Shown here: one piece after another, positions 19,798-30,258 of the stretch
Numbering within the stretch: position 1 is the stretch's first letter
Layout of the letters: each line of letters starts with the position of its first letter
Assembly (NCBI GenBank): GCA_013215805.1
Contig: JABSQM010000002.1
Coordinates: 1 to 64,000, forward strand
Reading direction: 5' to 3'
DNA length: 64,000 nucleotides
Source: Piscirickettsiaceae bacterium
Lineage (GTDB): Bacteria; Pseudomonadota; Gammaproteobacteria; Nitrosococcales; Methylophagaceae
Position numbers and translations under genes: made by a program
The notes under the pieces: model-generated
Told to the model about the DNA's origin: nothing
The model's input: only the letters and a program-made list of their open reading frames with translations
The model's database searches: none

Positions 19798-20514
19798 ATG
19801 TTGATAAAACGCTTCTTATTGATGATACTTTTGATATGTTGTGAAATTGCGACGGCTAAAGATAGCTCCGATATAAGAAAAAAATTAAAAAATATCATGC
19901 CGGATGTTATTATTAATGATATTGTGGAATTACATGATAATAGCTTATATGAAACAATAATTAATGGTGAAATTATATATTTCACTGCAGATCTAAATTA
20001 TGTAATTCAGGGTGATGTTTTCTCACTAAAGACTTGGCAAAACATTACAGAAAATAAACGTGCTCATCTGCGAAAGCAAGCTCTAGCCAACTTAGACGAA
20101 GCTGATATGATTGTCTATGAATCAACTGATAGAAAATCAGAATACACAATAACAATATTTACCGATATTGATTGCAGTTACTGCCAAAAATTGCATCAAC
20201 AGATGACAGAATACAACGATCTAGGTATCCGCATTCGCTACCTAGCTTTCCCAAGAGCAGGTATCAATTCGAAGGCCTTTGATAAATCAGAAGCCGTATG
20301 GTGTTCTAAAAATCGTACACAATCTATGACCGACGCACAGGCTGGTATCAATTTGGAGGTAAATAGCTGTGAAAGCCCCGTAAAGGAACAGTATGAATTA
20401 GGCCGTAAAATCGGTGTACAGGGTACGCCAGCACTGTTGTTGGCTAATGGACGAATATTACCAGGTTATATACCACCTATAAGACTCAAGCAAATTCTGG
20501 AAAAGAAAGATTAA
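19798..20514 (+). CDS. dsbC: Periplasmic thiol:disulfide isomerase DsbC-like
   Basis: DsbC corrects wrong disulfides in periplasmic proteins. The 238-residue protein has a signal peptide (MLIKRFLLMILLICCEIATA) and a short N-terminal dimerisation-type domain. Its thioredoxin-fold domain has the active site DCSYCQKLH at about 124-132, and the cis-Pro loop is GTPALLL near 209. A second pair of cysteines (WCSK, NSCES) matches the structural disulfide of DsbC. The gene ends convergently with lpxH, sharing 4 bp of stop codons at 20511-20514. No dsbD or dsbA is in this window. Confidence 0.9.
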   Translation: MLIKRFLLMILLICCEIATAKDSSDIRKKLKNIMPDVIINDIVELHDNSLYETIINGEIIYFTADLNYVIQGDVFSLKTWQNITENKRAHLRKQALANLDEADMIVYESTDRKSEYTITIFTDIDCSYCQKLHQQMTEYNDLGIRIRYLAFPRAGINSKAFDKSEAVWCSKNRTQSMTDAQAGINLEVNSCESPVKEQYELGRKIGVQGTPALLLANGRILPGYIPPIRLKQILEKKD

Positions 20515-21263
20515 TGAAATTTTAAAATTTGTTGATCATCGCCTACACCACAGGCAATAAGATTGAATTCATAACTATTGCATTTCAGGTAACTAACTTT
20601 GATATCCCAATCACCTAATACAATTCGATAGGCAGATTCATTATCAATGGTTAAATTATGTATAGCAGGACGATGAGTATGACCATGAATCAAATATTTA
20701 ACTTCATGTAGACGTAAGGCCTTGTTAACTTCAAGATAATTTACATCCATAATCATAGTGGATTTGTGTTGTTTTTGCTCATAATTTTTTTGTTTTATCT
20801 TGTCTGAAATATTTTGACGGTGCCGCATAGGTAAGCATAGAAAACATCTCTGTAAAAATTTATTCCGAATCCAATAACGATATCGTTGATATGCAATATC
20901 ATTGGTACATAAGCTGTCTCCATGCATGAGCAATACCTGTTCACCATATAAATTTACGATAGTGGGATCTGGTAACATAAAACATCCACAATAATATGCA
21001 AAGTCTCGCCACAACATGAAATCACGATTTCCTGCCATCAAATAAGTTTTTACACCGCATTGTTTCAACTGACGTAATTGTCTAATGAGAGGTGAAAATG
21101 CACTATCTATAATGTCATCACCTATCCAGATATCAAATAGATCACCCAAAATATAGAGCGTAGTCATCTCTAGCATGTTGTTGTACAAAAAATCTATTGC
21201 TAATTCTATAAATTCTGGCCTGTTGGGACTGAGATGCAGGTCAGATATTAGAAATATGGACAT
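20511..21263 (-). CDS. lpxH: UDP-2,3-diacylglucosamine diphosphatase
   Basis: LpxH hydrolyses UDP-2,3-diacylglucosamine to lipid X, the fourth step of lipid A synthesis, at the inner face of the membrane. It is a dinuclear-metal phosphoesterase. DLHL (near 8), GDLFDIWIGDD (near 40), GNRD (near 78), MHGDSLC (near 113) and HGHTHRP (near 198) carry the metal ligands. The ATG at 21263 (MSIFLISDLHLS) fits the family; a longer frame to 21281 adds six residues. With lpxC at 45 kb it shows that lipid A is still made. It overlaps the dsbC stop convergently. Confidence 0.95.
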   Translation of the reverse strand: MSIFLISDLHLSPNRPEFIELAIDFLYNNMLEMTTLYILGDLFDIWIGDDIIDSAFSPLIRQLRQLKQCGVKTYLMAGNRDFMLWRDFAYYCGCFMLPDPTIVNLYGEQVLLMHGDSLCTNDIAYQRYRYWIRNKFLQRCFLCLPMRHRQNISDKIKQKNYEQKQHKSTMIMDVNYLEVNKALRLHEVKYLIHGHTHRPAIHNLTIDNESAYRIVLGDWDIKVSYLKCNSYEFNLIACGVGDDQQILKFH

Positions 21264-21309
21264 AAATACAAAAGTATACACTTATTAAAGTGTAAGCAAG
21301 TATAATAGA

Positions 21310-21909
21310 TTATTTCAAGTTAATAGTAGCTGCATATTTTATAACAATATCGTCCGTAGGTACATCCTGATGAATACCCCTACGGCCTGTACTGACCTCA
21401 CTAATACCATCTACTACCTCCATTCCCTTGATAACCCTAGCAAATACAGCATAACCCCATCCAGAACCTTGCTGATTACGAAAATTAAGAAATTCATTAT
21501 CAACCACATTGATAAAAAACTGAGAGGTAGCAGAATGTGGCTCACTAGCACGCGCCATAGAAACAGAACCGCGAACATTATCTAAGCCATTATCAGCTTC
21601 GTTCTTAATTGATTTTTTTGGTAATTTTTGAATAAAATGTTCAGTAAAACCACCTCCTTGAATCATAAAATCCTTAATAACCCTATGAAAAATGGTGTCA
21701 TCATAAAAACCGTCTTCTACATAACTAATAAAATTGGCAACCGTATTAGGTGCTTTTTCGGTATTTAATTCGATAATGATGTCACCATGAGATGTTTCTA
21801 ATTTAATGTGTGGCAAAACAGTTCCTCCTTTGGAATGAACTAAAGGTAATAACACTGCTAACAATAATGTTGCCAAATAGCAAAAGGATGTTTTCATACG
21901 CAGGCTCAA
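21310..21909 (-). CDS. Cyclophilin-type peptidyl-prolyl cis-trans isomerase, exported
   Basis: Cyclophilins speed prolyl bond isomerisation during folding. The N-terminal hydrophobic stretch (from MKTSFCYLATLLLAVLLPLV at 21897 or the ATG at 21909) is a signal peptide, so the enzyme acts in the periplasm like PpiA. The catalytic core is intact: FHRVIKDFMIQGGGF (near 75-89), MARASEPHSATSQFFIN (near 119-135) and the aromatic and His positions at the end. It lies between lpxH and the divergent gltX, an order often seen near cysS in Betaproteobacteria. Confidence 0.93.
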   Translation of the reverse strand: MSLRMKTSFCYLATLLLAVLLPLVHSKGGTVLPHIKLETSHGDIIIELNTEKAPNTVANFISYVEDGFYDDTIFHRVIKDFMIQGGGFTEHFIQKLPKKSIKNEADNGLDNVRGSVSMARASEPHSATSQFFINVVDNEFLNFRNQQGSGWGYAVFARVIKGMEVVDGISEVSTGRRGIHQDVPTDDIVIKYAATINLK

Positions 21910-22011
21910 TTAAGATTACTCGAGATATCAAATACATACTAAATATAAATAATAATTTAGAAAAATGTTTAAACTACTTTTCACGATAGACATACAGTAA
22001 AATACACAATT

Positions 22012-23421
22012 ATGAATACAAAAACAAGATTTGCTCCCAGCCCTACAGGTTTGATTCACTTAGGAAATGCTAGAACCGCATTATTTAATGCACTATTGGC
22101 AATACGTGATCATGGTGAATTTGTATTACGTATTGAAGACACTGATAGAAAACGCAGCAAAAATAAGTTTTTATATAATATAATAACGGATTTACGCTGG
22201 CTTGGCATTAATTGGCATGAAGGACCAGAGGTAGGTGGTAAGCATGCGCCATATATACAGTCTAAGCGTAAAAGGATTTACCAATCTTATTATCATGAGC
22301 TAGAGAAACAAGGAAAAATTTACCCTTGCTTTTGCTCGGAAAAATCATTGAGACTAGTACGTAAAGGCCAGGTATTATCAGGTCAACCACCACGATATAC
22401 AGGTACCTGCACCAATTTGACTGAAAAACAAGTAAAAGCAAAAATAGATAAAGAGAATAAATATGCATTACGATTTCGTGTTCCAAAAACCCAAATCATT
22501 AGATTTAACGATCTCATCCGACGCGAGCAAAAATTTGCTTCGCGAGATATTGGAGATTTTATCATTAGCCGCCGAGATGGCTCGCCGGCCTTTCTCTTTA
22601 GCAATGCTGTTGACGATGCATTAATGGGCATCACATATGTATTGCGTGGTGATGATCATCTGAGTAATACACCCCGTCAAATAATGATTATGGAGGCATT
22701 GCATCTACCATGTCCAATCTACGGCCATATATCTATGGTAGTCGACGGAATAAATAATTCGCCACTATCAAAACGATACGGTAGCAATAGTGTGAACAAA
22801 ATGCGTGAATTAGGCTACTTAGCTGGTGCAGTGACAAATTATTTAGCAAGATTAGGTCATCATTTCGACAATAATAGATATCAATCAGTTGAAGAATTAG
22901 CCACTGCCTTCGACATAGATAGATTAGGACATTCTCCGACTAGTTTTGATATAGATCAGTTAGATTTTTGGCAAAAAAAAGCATTGAGTACACTCAGTGA
23001 TAATAAGTTATGGCAATGGATGGGAGAGCAGGTTCATCAGTTAGTACCTCCCCATAAACAACAACTTTTTGTAAAAACCATTCGACCCAACATTTTATTC
23101 CCAAATGAAGCATTGGTTTGGGCAAAAATATTATTCGCAGTACATCTGAATCTTAATGATAATGCAAAAGCTACAGCCAGGTGTGCAGGAGCCAGATTTT
23201 ACCAACATACATTAACAGCTTTAGATAATCATAACGATGATTATCAGGCCTTGATTGCGGAGTTAAGGCAACTAAGTGGGGCAAAGGGTAAGAGCATGTT
23301 TATACCTCTACGTGTTGCATTGACTGGCCAATATAGCGGACCCGAATTAGATAAAATCTTGATATTATTAGGACAAAATTGTGCCCGAAGTCGCTTTAAA
23401 TCCTGCTTACAAGCTGATTAA
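22012..23421 (+). CDS. gltX: Glutamyl-tRNA synthetase
   Basis: GltX charges tRNA-Glu. At 469 residues it is full length. The class I HIGH-type motif is [20 protein letters not shown] (residues 7-26). The KMSKS-type loop reads [11 protein letters not shown] (near 250), with Pro where the common form has Lys. PLSKR is, from memory, normal in one of the two proteobacterial GluRS lineages, so I do not regard it as damage. A zinc-like Cys pattern CFCS is near 105. It is followed 44 bp later by cysS on the same strand. Confidence 0.95.
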   Translation: MNTKTRFAPSPTGLIHLGNARTALFNALLAIRDHGEFVLRIEDTDRKRSKNKFLYNIITDLRWLGINWHEGPEVGGKHAPYIQSKRKRIYQSYYHELEKQGKIYPCFCSEKSLRLVRKGQVLSGQPPRYTGTCTNLTEKQVKAKIDKENKYALRFRVPKTQIIRFNDLIRREQKFASRDIGDFIISRRDGSPAFLFSNAVDDALMGITYVLRGDDHLSNTPRQIMIMEALHLPCPIYGHISMVVDGINNSPLSKRYGSNSVNKMRELGYLAGAVTNYLARLGHHFDNNRYQSVEELATAFDIDRLGHSPTSFDIDQLDFWQKKALSTLSDNKLWQWMGEQVHQLVPPHKQQLFVKTIRPNILFPNEALVWAKILFAVHLNLNDNAKATARCAGARFYQHTLTALDNHNDDYQALIAELRQLSGAKGKSMFIPLRVALTGQYSGPELDKILILLGQNCARSRFKSCLQAD

Positions 23422-23465
23422 CTAAGATTATTAAGCATTCCATAGAATTAAATATTGAGAATAAT

Positions 23466-24860
23466 ATGTTACATATCCATAACAGTATGACCAAGAAAAA
23501 AGAACTATTCACCCCCATTGAAGCTGGAAAGGTTAAGCTGTATGTTTGTGGAATGACAGTTTATGATTTATGTCATGTAGGTCACGCTCGAGTAATGGTT
23601 ATATTTGATGTGGTGACACACTATTTGCGTGCTAATGGATATGAAGTTACTTATATTCGTAATATTACGGATATCGATGATAAAATAATTGCTAGAGCCC
23701 ATAAGAATGGCGAGAATATTAAAGAATTAACCGAACGATTCATTGCTGAAATGCACCATGATGCCGATGCTTTAGGCGTGCTAAGACCTGATAAAGAACC
23801 TCAGGTGACGGAATCCATAGTGGAAATTATCAGGATGATTGAGACTTTGATTGATCGTGGTTATGCCTATACTTCGAAGAATGGTGATATTTATTACGAT
23901 GTAAGTGCATTTGAATCATATGGAAAATTATCAGGGCGTAATATAGATGAATTACGTAAAAATAAATTTACCACCACTCTTGATCAAACTAAGGATGATC
24001 CTTTAGATTTTGTACTGTGGAAAGCCGCTAAACCCGAAGAACCTGCATGGAACTCACCCTGGATCAGAGGGAGACCCGGATGGCACATTGAATGCTCGGC
24101 TATGTCAACAAAATCGTTAGGTCAGCGTTTCGATATTCACGGTGGAGGTCAAGATTTACAGTTTCCTCACCATGAAAATGAAATTGCCCAATCGGAAGGC
24201 GCTCATGGCTGCCAACCAGTAAATTATTGGATGCATAACGGTTTTGTGCGCATTAACAATGAGAAAATGTCTAAATCACTAGGTAATTCCTTTACTGTAC
24301 GTGAAATTTTAAAAAAATATGATCCAGAGATAATACGTTATTTCATATTAAACAGTCGCTACCGTAGTCCACTTAATTACTCCAATCAACAATTAGATCA
24401 AGCTAAAAATGCATTAACGCGCTATTACACAGCGTTGCGTGATATTGAGATAGCTCCAAATATCGACTGGAAAAATGATATATATTTCGGAACACGTTTT
24501 AAAATGGCAATGGATGATGATTTTAATACAGCATTAGCATTATCGGTTATGGCGGAGATAAGGCTGGAACTAAATAAAGCACAAAGAAATAAAACTCAAG
24601 CACGAATCATTTACCTTGCTAGCTTACTGCGTTCTGCTGGTAAAATTTTGGGTCTTCTTCAGCAATCTGCCAAAAATTTTCTTATGGGTAACATCATAAA
24701 CAATAATAAAAGAACTAAAATTAAAACTTTGATTGAAACTAGAAATATAGCTAGAAAACAAAGAGACTGGGTAAAAGCAGACCAAATGCGTGATGAATTA
24801 ATAGAGATGGGTGTAGTGTTGGAAGATACTAATAAACAAACTAATTGGCGCAATGTGTAA
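23466..24860 (+). CDS. cysS: Cysteinyl-tRNA synthetase
   Basis: CysS charges tRNA-Cys. The 464-residue protein has the zinc and active-site segment [18 protein letters not shown] (27-44), the zinc ligands CSAM near 214 and [20 protein letters not shown] near 236, and KMSKSLGN near 270. The C-terminal domain is complete ([18 protein letters not shown]). It lies in an operon-like arrangement with gltX and is convergent with folD, 55 bp away. Confidence 0.97.
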   Translation: MLHIHNSMTKKKELFTPIEAGKVKLYVCGMTVYDLCHVGHARVMVIFDVVTHYLRANGYEVTYIRNITDIDDKIIARAHKNGENIKELTERFIAEMHHDADALGVLRPDKEPQVTESIVEIIRMIETLIDRGYAYTSKNGDIYYDVSAFESYGKLSGRNIDELRKNKFTTTLDQTKDDPLDFVLWKAAKPEEPAWNSPWIRGRPGWHIECSAMSTKSLGQRFDIHGGGQDLQFPHHENEIAQSEGAHGCQPVNYWMHNGFVRINNEKMSKSLGNSFTVREILKKYDPEIIRYFILNSRYRSPLNYSNQQLDQAKNALTRYYTALRDIEIAPNIDWKNDIYFGTRFKMAMDDDFNTALALSVMAEIRLELNKAQRNKTQARIIYLASLLRSAGKILGLLQQSAKNFLMGNIINNNKRTKIKTLIETRNIARKQRDWVKADQMRDELIEMGVVLEDTNKQTNWRNV

Positions 24861-24915
24861 GTTAAGTTATTGAACCCACCATGTCAGATAGTGAAATTTA
24901 TTATCATTAATAATT

Positions 24916-25773
24916 TCATATTTTATGCAGTCTTTCAGCGGCATAAAAAGTATTTTCTAGCAAAGACACCACCGTCATCGGTCCGACACCACCAGGCACA
25001 GGAGTTATCCATGCTGCTTTCTCCTTAGCAACATCATACTCAATATCACCAGTCAATATGCCATTTTTAAGACGGTTAATACCTACATCAATAATAATTG
25101 AACCATCTTTAATCCAATTACCTGGTATCAAATTAGCCCTGCCCACAGCAACAATTAAGATATCAGCACGACGCACATGTGCTTCAAGATCTCTTGTCAT
25201 ACGATGACATACCGTTATAGTACAAGCTGTTAATAACAACTCCAGAGCCATTGGTCTACCTACTATATTAGAGGCACCCACAACTACTGCCTCTTGACCC
25301 CTAAGATCTACGCTAGTATGTTGTAATAGAGTGATAATTCCTTTGGAAGTGCAGGGCTGAATATGGGGCCTACGTAGTGCAAGGCGACCTATATTATAAG
25401 GATGAAACCCGTCAACATCCTTACGTGGGATAATATGCTCAATAATAATATTGGCATTAATATGCTTTGGTAAAGGTAATTGAACTAATATACCATCAAT
25501 ATTATCATCCGCATTAAGATTATCAATAAGCTCCAATAATGCTAATTCGTTAGTGTTTTCCGGCAAGTCGTAAGAATCGGATCTAAAACCTACTTCCCTA
25601 CAACCACGACGTTTACTACTGACGTATACTTGGGATGCGGGATCACTGCCAAGAATAATCACTGCTAAACCAGGTTGGCGTTTACCTGCATCCACACGAT
25701 GCTGTGTGGCTACCTTCAAATTATATTTAAGTTCGTTTGCGATAGCTTTGCCATCAATAATTTTGGCAATCAT
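24916..25773 (-). CDS. folD: Methylenetetrahydrofolate dehydrogenase/cyclohydrolase
   Basis: FolD interconverts 5,10-methylene- and 10-formyl-tetrahydrofolate, supplying one-carbon units for purines and formyl-Met. The length of 285 aa is normal. [15 protein letters not shown] (near 50-64) holds the catalytic Lys. VQLPLPKHI is near 98, the NADP-binding [15 protein letters not shown] is near 164, and [12 protein letters not shown] is near 262. The start is ATG at 25773. A short AT-rich inverted repeat (TGAAATT/AATTTCA, 24892-24918) lies at the cysS/folD convergence, too weak to call a terminator. Confidence 0.97.
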   Translation of the reverse strand: MIAKIIDGKAIANELKYNLKVATQHRVDAGKRQPGLAVIILGSDPASQVYVSSKRRGCREVGFRSDSYDLPENTNELALLELIDNLNADDNIDGILVQLPLPKHINANIIIEHIIPRKDVDGFHPYNIGRLALRRPHIQPCTSKGIITLLQHTSVDLRGQEAVVVGASNIVGRPMALELLLTACTITVCHRMTRDLEAHVRRADILIVAVGRANLIPGNWIKDGSIIIDVGINRLKNGILTGDIEYDVAKEKAAWITPVPGGVGPMTVVSLLENTFYAAERLHKI

Positions 25774-25914
25774 TCAAAATTTCCGGCTAATTAACATTGA
25801 CATGTTCTCACGTTTATAAAAAAACGTCAAAATATTAAAAACAGCAATTGACTCTTGAAAGTCATCCATGTATCATTTTATTAGAATAATCTATAGTAGC
25901 AGTGATTCAAATAT

Positions 25915-25991
<77 letters not shown>

Positions 25992-26033
25992 TCTCAAATA
26001 ATCATCATCCATCTAATAATTTTTCTTAAAAAT

Positions 26034-26110
26034 GCGCCCGTAGCTCATGTGGATAGAGCATCGGCCTTCTAAGCCGAGGGTAGCAGGTTCGAATCCTGCC
26101 GGGCGTGCCA
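26034..26110 (+). tRNA. tRNA-Arg (anticodon TCT)
   Basis: A 77-nt cloverleaf with the encoded CCA end. The acceptor GCGCCCG pairs with CGGGCGT, with a G-U at the first pair. The anticodon stem is TCGGC/GCCGA with loop CTTCTAA and anticodon TCT at 26068-26070. The T arm is GCAGGTTCGAATCCTGC. It starts 42 bp after tRNA-Pro, so the two are probably one transcript. Confidence 0.97.
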
Positions 26111-27172
26111 TTGCAATCATGATAAAGCCAAATTTTATATACGACCACTCGTCTTTTTAATATTCTCACTGATAATCGGCACCCGAATTTTCTCAAAATA
26201 AAGTGTTTCTAAAGAAAGATATTGCAAATATAATAATATGTTTATGGATAGTACCTATCATATATTAAGTAAAATTATTCAATTTGAAGAATAATCAATA
26301 ATAATATATTTAAGTCTCATAGACTAGCTATTATTAAAGCAACAAAATAGACCTTTGATCCGAAAATCTTAAATAATGATTAAAGTAGTTTAAAAATTTA
26401 TATACCTTAAAATATTGAAGATAACTCTGTGTATTTAAGTCATTTAATTACATTATATTAACATTTTCTTAAAATCAACTATCAACTTAGAGACAATAAT
26501 GGCATAGGCAGTAAGATCAATACCATCCATAAATCTATGTATTTAATACCGTCTATATTCCTGCAAATAAACAAATTATTAGAAATCATCTAAGTAAAAT
26601 TTAATTTTATACTGGGCTAATATTTATATTATGATGCGAATAAATACTATTGTTACCACCTATCATTAATGAAAAGTGAGTTTCACACGAACATGATATA
26701 ATAAATTTGCACATAAAATATTAATATATAAGTATTTTTATAATTATAGTAAACACTCATTAATAGATAGTTAGATAATTATAAATATACTGAAATACAA
26801 ATCTCTGCGACATATTATAGTCCACCGCCCTAATTAAAGTGTCCAATTAAGATTAATCTACGCTCTACTATAAAATTTAAATAATAACAATATAAGCAAT
26901 GCTTCACAAATTAGGAAAATATTTTATTGAAGCTCTAAATTTTAGAAGTTGATAAACATGAATCCAACCTTTTAATGGGATTATTTGCAATACTCCCCTA
27001 TGTAAAGGCATCTAAAATATAAACATACAAAGAGTTAGTTGAGTAATAATTAAATATAGAGTGATATAGCATATTATTTACCATGATTTATAATCTAAAT
27101 TGGAGCAACCATAACTGTATAACGTGTAATACGGTATAAAATTGGCAATAATGTTTGTAATAGGATTTGTGA
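26111..27172. other. Gene-free AT-rich region before glmS
   Basis: This 1.06 kb has no credible open frame and I recognised no gene remnant on either strand. In related genomes glmU often precedes glmS, but nothing here could be matched to it. The glmS promoter is presumably in the last 100-200 bp. An AGGA about 8 bp before the glmS ATG is its likely ribosome-binding site. Confidence 0.65.
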
Positions 27173-29044
27173 ATGTGTGGCATAGTCGGGGGAATAGCGG
27201 AGCGTAATGTAACGCCTATTTTGCTTGAAGGATTGAAACGATTAGAATATCGAGGGTACGATTCATCTGGCATAGCCGTTATAGATGGAAATAGGAAATT
27301 AAGACGTATTCGCTCTTTGGGAAAGATAAAAAAATTACAAAGAAAAATTGAATTGACAGATAAGGAATTAACAGGTAGATTGGCCATTGCACACACTAGA
27401 TGGGCGACGCATGGTGTGCCATCAGAAGATAATGCTCATCCTCATATTAGTCGTGATACTGTTGCTGTGGTTCATAATGGAATCATCGAAAATTATCAAG
27501 ATTTAAAAATGCGTCAGCAGGAACAAGGCTACTCATTCGAATCAGAAACGGATACTGAGGTAGTAGCTCATGAAATCCATTCTCATTTAATAGTTACTAC
27601 TAATATTTTAAAGGCTGTTAAGTTAACTATATCAGAACTCAGAGGCACCTATGCATTTGGCGTTATCTGTAAAAATGATCCTAATACTTTAATTGCCGCT
27701 TGCAAAGGAAGTTCATTAGTTATTGGTATTGGCATTCGTGAATATTTTATTGCATCAGATGCATCTGCATTGCTGCCAGTTACTCAGAGATTCATTTTTT
27801 TAGAGGATGGAGATGTAGCTTATATAACACAGGAAAAATTGACAATATGTAATGCTCGAGGAAATACAGTCGATCGAAAAATAAAGCAATTAGGTTTATC
27901 AACTACAGCTAATGAGCTGGGTGATCATAAACATTATATGCATAAGGAAGTATTTGATCAGCCCCAAGCCGTCATTGATACCCTAGAAGGTCGTATCAGC
28001 CAAAATCATAATGTTATAATCTCAAGCTTTGGCCATCAAGCTGAACAAATATTCCAATCAATACAGCAGATACAAATCATTGCATGCGGTACTAGCTTTC
28101 ATGCCGGACTAGTAGCTAAATACTGGTTTGAAGATATTATCAATCTTCCTTGTCAAGTAGAAGTAGCCAGTGAATATAGATACCGTAATCCAGCAATGAT
28201 CAGCAATACATTATTTCTCACTATTAGCCAATCTGGAGAAACAGCTGATACGTTGGCAGCTTTGCAACACGTCAAGTCAGCAAGGAGGATTAAAAACAAA
28301 AGACAATTAAATATCCCCACATTGAGCATCTGCAATGTTGCTGAATCCAGCCTTACTAGAGAATCAGATCATACCTGCCTTACCAATGCAGGGCCTGAAA
28401 TTGGTGTTGCCTCAACAAAAGCATTCACAACCCAATTAGTTATTTTAGCACTTTTAATGACATGCATTGGCAAAGTAAAAGAACAACTACCCAAGTACCA
28501 AGAACAACTTATTATTCAAGAATTACAGACATTACCAAGGCTGATTAACGGAACCTTAAAATATGAAAAAATGATTAAAAACATTGCGAGATTATTTGCC
28601 AATAAACAACACACTCTCTTCATTGGACGAGGTACTATGTATCCAATAGCGTTGGAAGGCGCGTTAAAGCTGAAGGAAATTAGTTATATCCATGCTGAAG
28701 CCTATCCCGCAGGTGAACTAAAACACGGACCTTTAGCGTTGATAGATGAAGAAATGCCGGTAATTGCCATTGCGCCACACAATGATTTACTTGTAAAGTT
28801 AAGATCAAATCTTCAAGAAGTCAAGGCACGCGGTGGTCAAATAATAATATTTGAGGATGAGCAATCTAACATTAGCTCTAATGCTGATTTTAAGGTTCTT
28901 AAAATTACCAAAAATGTAGGCAATATTACTGCTCCAATCATTTTTAATATTGCTTTGCAATTATTAAGCTACCATGTAGCTCTGATCAAAGGAACCGATG
29001 TAGATCAACCAAGAAGCCTAGCAAAATCGGTAACAGTGGAATAA
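27173..29044 (+). CDS. glmS: Glutamine-fructose-6-phosphate aminotransferase (isomerizing)
   Basis: GlmS makes glucosamine 6-phosphate from fructose 6-phosphate and glutamine, the entry to UDP-GlcNAc and so to peptidoglycan and lipid A. The 623-residue protein begins MCGIVGGI, so the catalytic Cys2 follows the removed Met. The glutaminase domain runs to about 230, with EYRGYDSSGIAV (24-35) and HTRWATHG (near 80). Two SIS sugar-binding domains follow. The C-terminus AKSVTVE is the conserved substrate loop. It supplies the mur and lpx genes elsewhere in the window and stands alone in eroded DNA. Confidence 0.97.
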   Translation: MCGIVGGIAERNVTPILLEGLKRLEYRGYDSSGIAVIDGNRKLRRIRSLGKIKKLQRKIELTDKELTGRLAIAHTRWATHGVPSEDNAHPHISRDTVAVVHNGIIENYQDLKMRQQEQGYSFESETDTEVVAHEIHSHLIVTTNILKAVKLTISELRGTYAFGVICKNDPNTLIAACKGSSLVIGIGIREYFIASDASALLPVTQRFIFLEDGDVAYITQEKLTICNARGNTVDRKIKQLGLSTTANELGDHKHYMHKEVFDQPQAVIDTLEGRISQNHNVIISSFGHQAEQIFQSIQQIQIIACGTSFHAGLVAKYWFEDIINLPCQVEVASEYRYRNPAMISNTLFLTISQSGETADTLAALQHVKSARRIKNKRQLNIPTLSICNVAESSLTRESDHTCLTNAGPEIGVASTKAFTTQLVILALLMTCIGKVKEQLPKYQEQLIIQELQTLPRLINGTLKYEKMIKNIARLFANKQHTLFIGRGTMYPIALEGALKLKEISYIHAEAYPAGELKHGPLALIDEEMPVIAIAPHNDLLVKLRSNLQEVKARGGQIIIFEDEQSNISSNADFKVLKITKNVGNITAPIIFNIALQLLSYHVALIKGTDVDQPRSLAKSVTVE

Positions 29045-30258
29045 GTGATATAGATAATTAAAGACAAATTGTCAGTTAATAAATATGACAAAGTTTAAAA
29101 GTCTAGTTAAATATTTAATATGAAAAAAACAGCAAGTGAACAAATATTATATGAAATATTTAAACAACTTCAAAGTTTCAACCTTATATATTTATTTAAA
29201 AATATTTCTTGCTAATATAACGTTAAGGATAATTATGAATATACAGATCCATATTATATTGTACTCTCGATTGTTGGGAGTATATAAGTTTGGTAAGCCA
29301 CATACTTTATGTACACAACCATATACAATACCATTGTGATACTTTGTTCCTCCAGGCATAACAACAAGTTATGCAAATAAAACAATCTTCTTGCCCTAAT
29401 GTACTTCCCTTACCCAAAATATGGAATGCCGCACAGTAACTTCAAAAGTTCAGAACCTATCGATGCTATATTTTTTAAAATATGTTAGATAATTTAGAGA
29501 TTAGGCATTAAATTTTAGCGTAATATGTATCTTAGTCAACATAAGTGCGAATTGATGTTCATCCCATATGCAATCATCCCCTGATCTAGATTTTAACGCA
29601 GGCAATCATATTATTGTAATTATTAGGAAATCTAATCATAGCCGTTGAGAATACAAGCGTAGAATGAGCTTGCTCTATTACACAAATAAATAATAAAGCG
29701 CACGCAAATCAATATTTATAAGTATTAAGTATTCGGAGAATATATTATTTAATGATCAATTTTAAACGGTGCTTAATTAATTGATATGCGACTATTTCAT
29801 ATCAGGATTAATACTAATATGAAATATGACAGCATGTTTATTAATATTAAAAATATTAATAACTTTTACACTAACACAGGTCTAATCAATTACAGCGCTG
29901 ATAACCCATACAACATAGATATTAGCACAATTTATTGTATGATTCTGAAAAATAATTAACTGATTTTAGATAGCTGATAGTTAAACTATAAATTAAATGA
30001 CTCATAATCAATATTACACTCATTTACTATCAAGCCTATAAACCTAGAAGGTATGGCATCAAATAATAATATCAAAATCAAGCATTCATATCTGGATCAA
30101 TAAAATGGTAATTTGGATAGAGATTAACGTAATGTAATCTTCATCATAAAGTATTTTATACAGGCTTCATTTGAAGTTGTATTTTTACAAGGCACAAAAG
30201 TAATTATGATTATATATTTAAAAAATTTTAGAATTTTAGGTTCTACATCGATGAAATT
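29045..30258. other. Gene-free region between glmS and the broken peptidase
   Basis: A frame of 67 codons at 29136-29339 is the only one of any length. Its composition (Ile, Tyr, Leu, Lys) is that of random AT-rich DNA and it has no family match I know. I see no tRNA, no strong hairpin and no recognisable remnant in the rest. Confidence 0.6.

Noticed and set aside
22750-22800. PLSKR in place of KLSKR/KMSKR in GltX as possible damage
   Set aside because: The same variant is, as I recall, normal in one proteobacterial GluRS lineage, and the rest of the protein is intact.
24892-24918. Inverted repeat TGAAATT/AATTTCA between cysS and folD as a two-way terminator
   Set aside because: The stem is only 7 bp and wholly AT, and it overlaps the folD stop, so it is not distinguishable from background.
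29136-29339. Plus-strand frame of 67 codons rich in Ile, Tyr and Leu
   Set aside because: Its composition matches random AT-rich DNA. It has no ribosome-binding site or recognisable domain.
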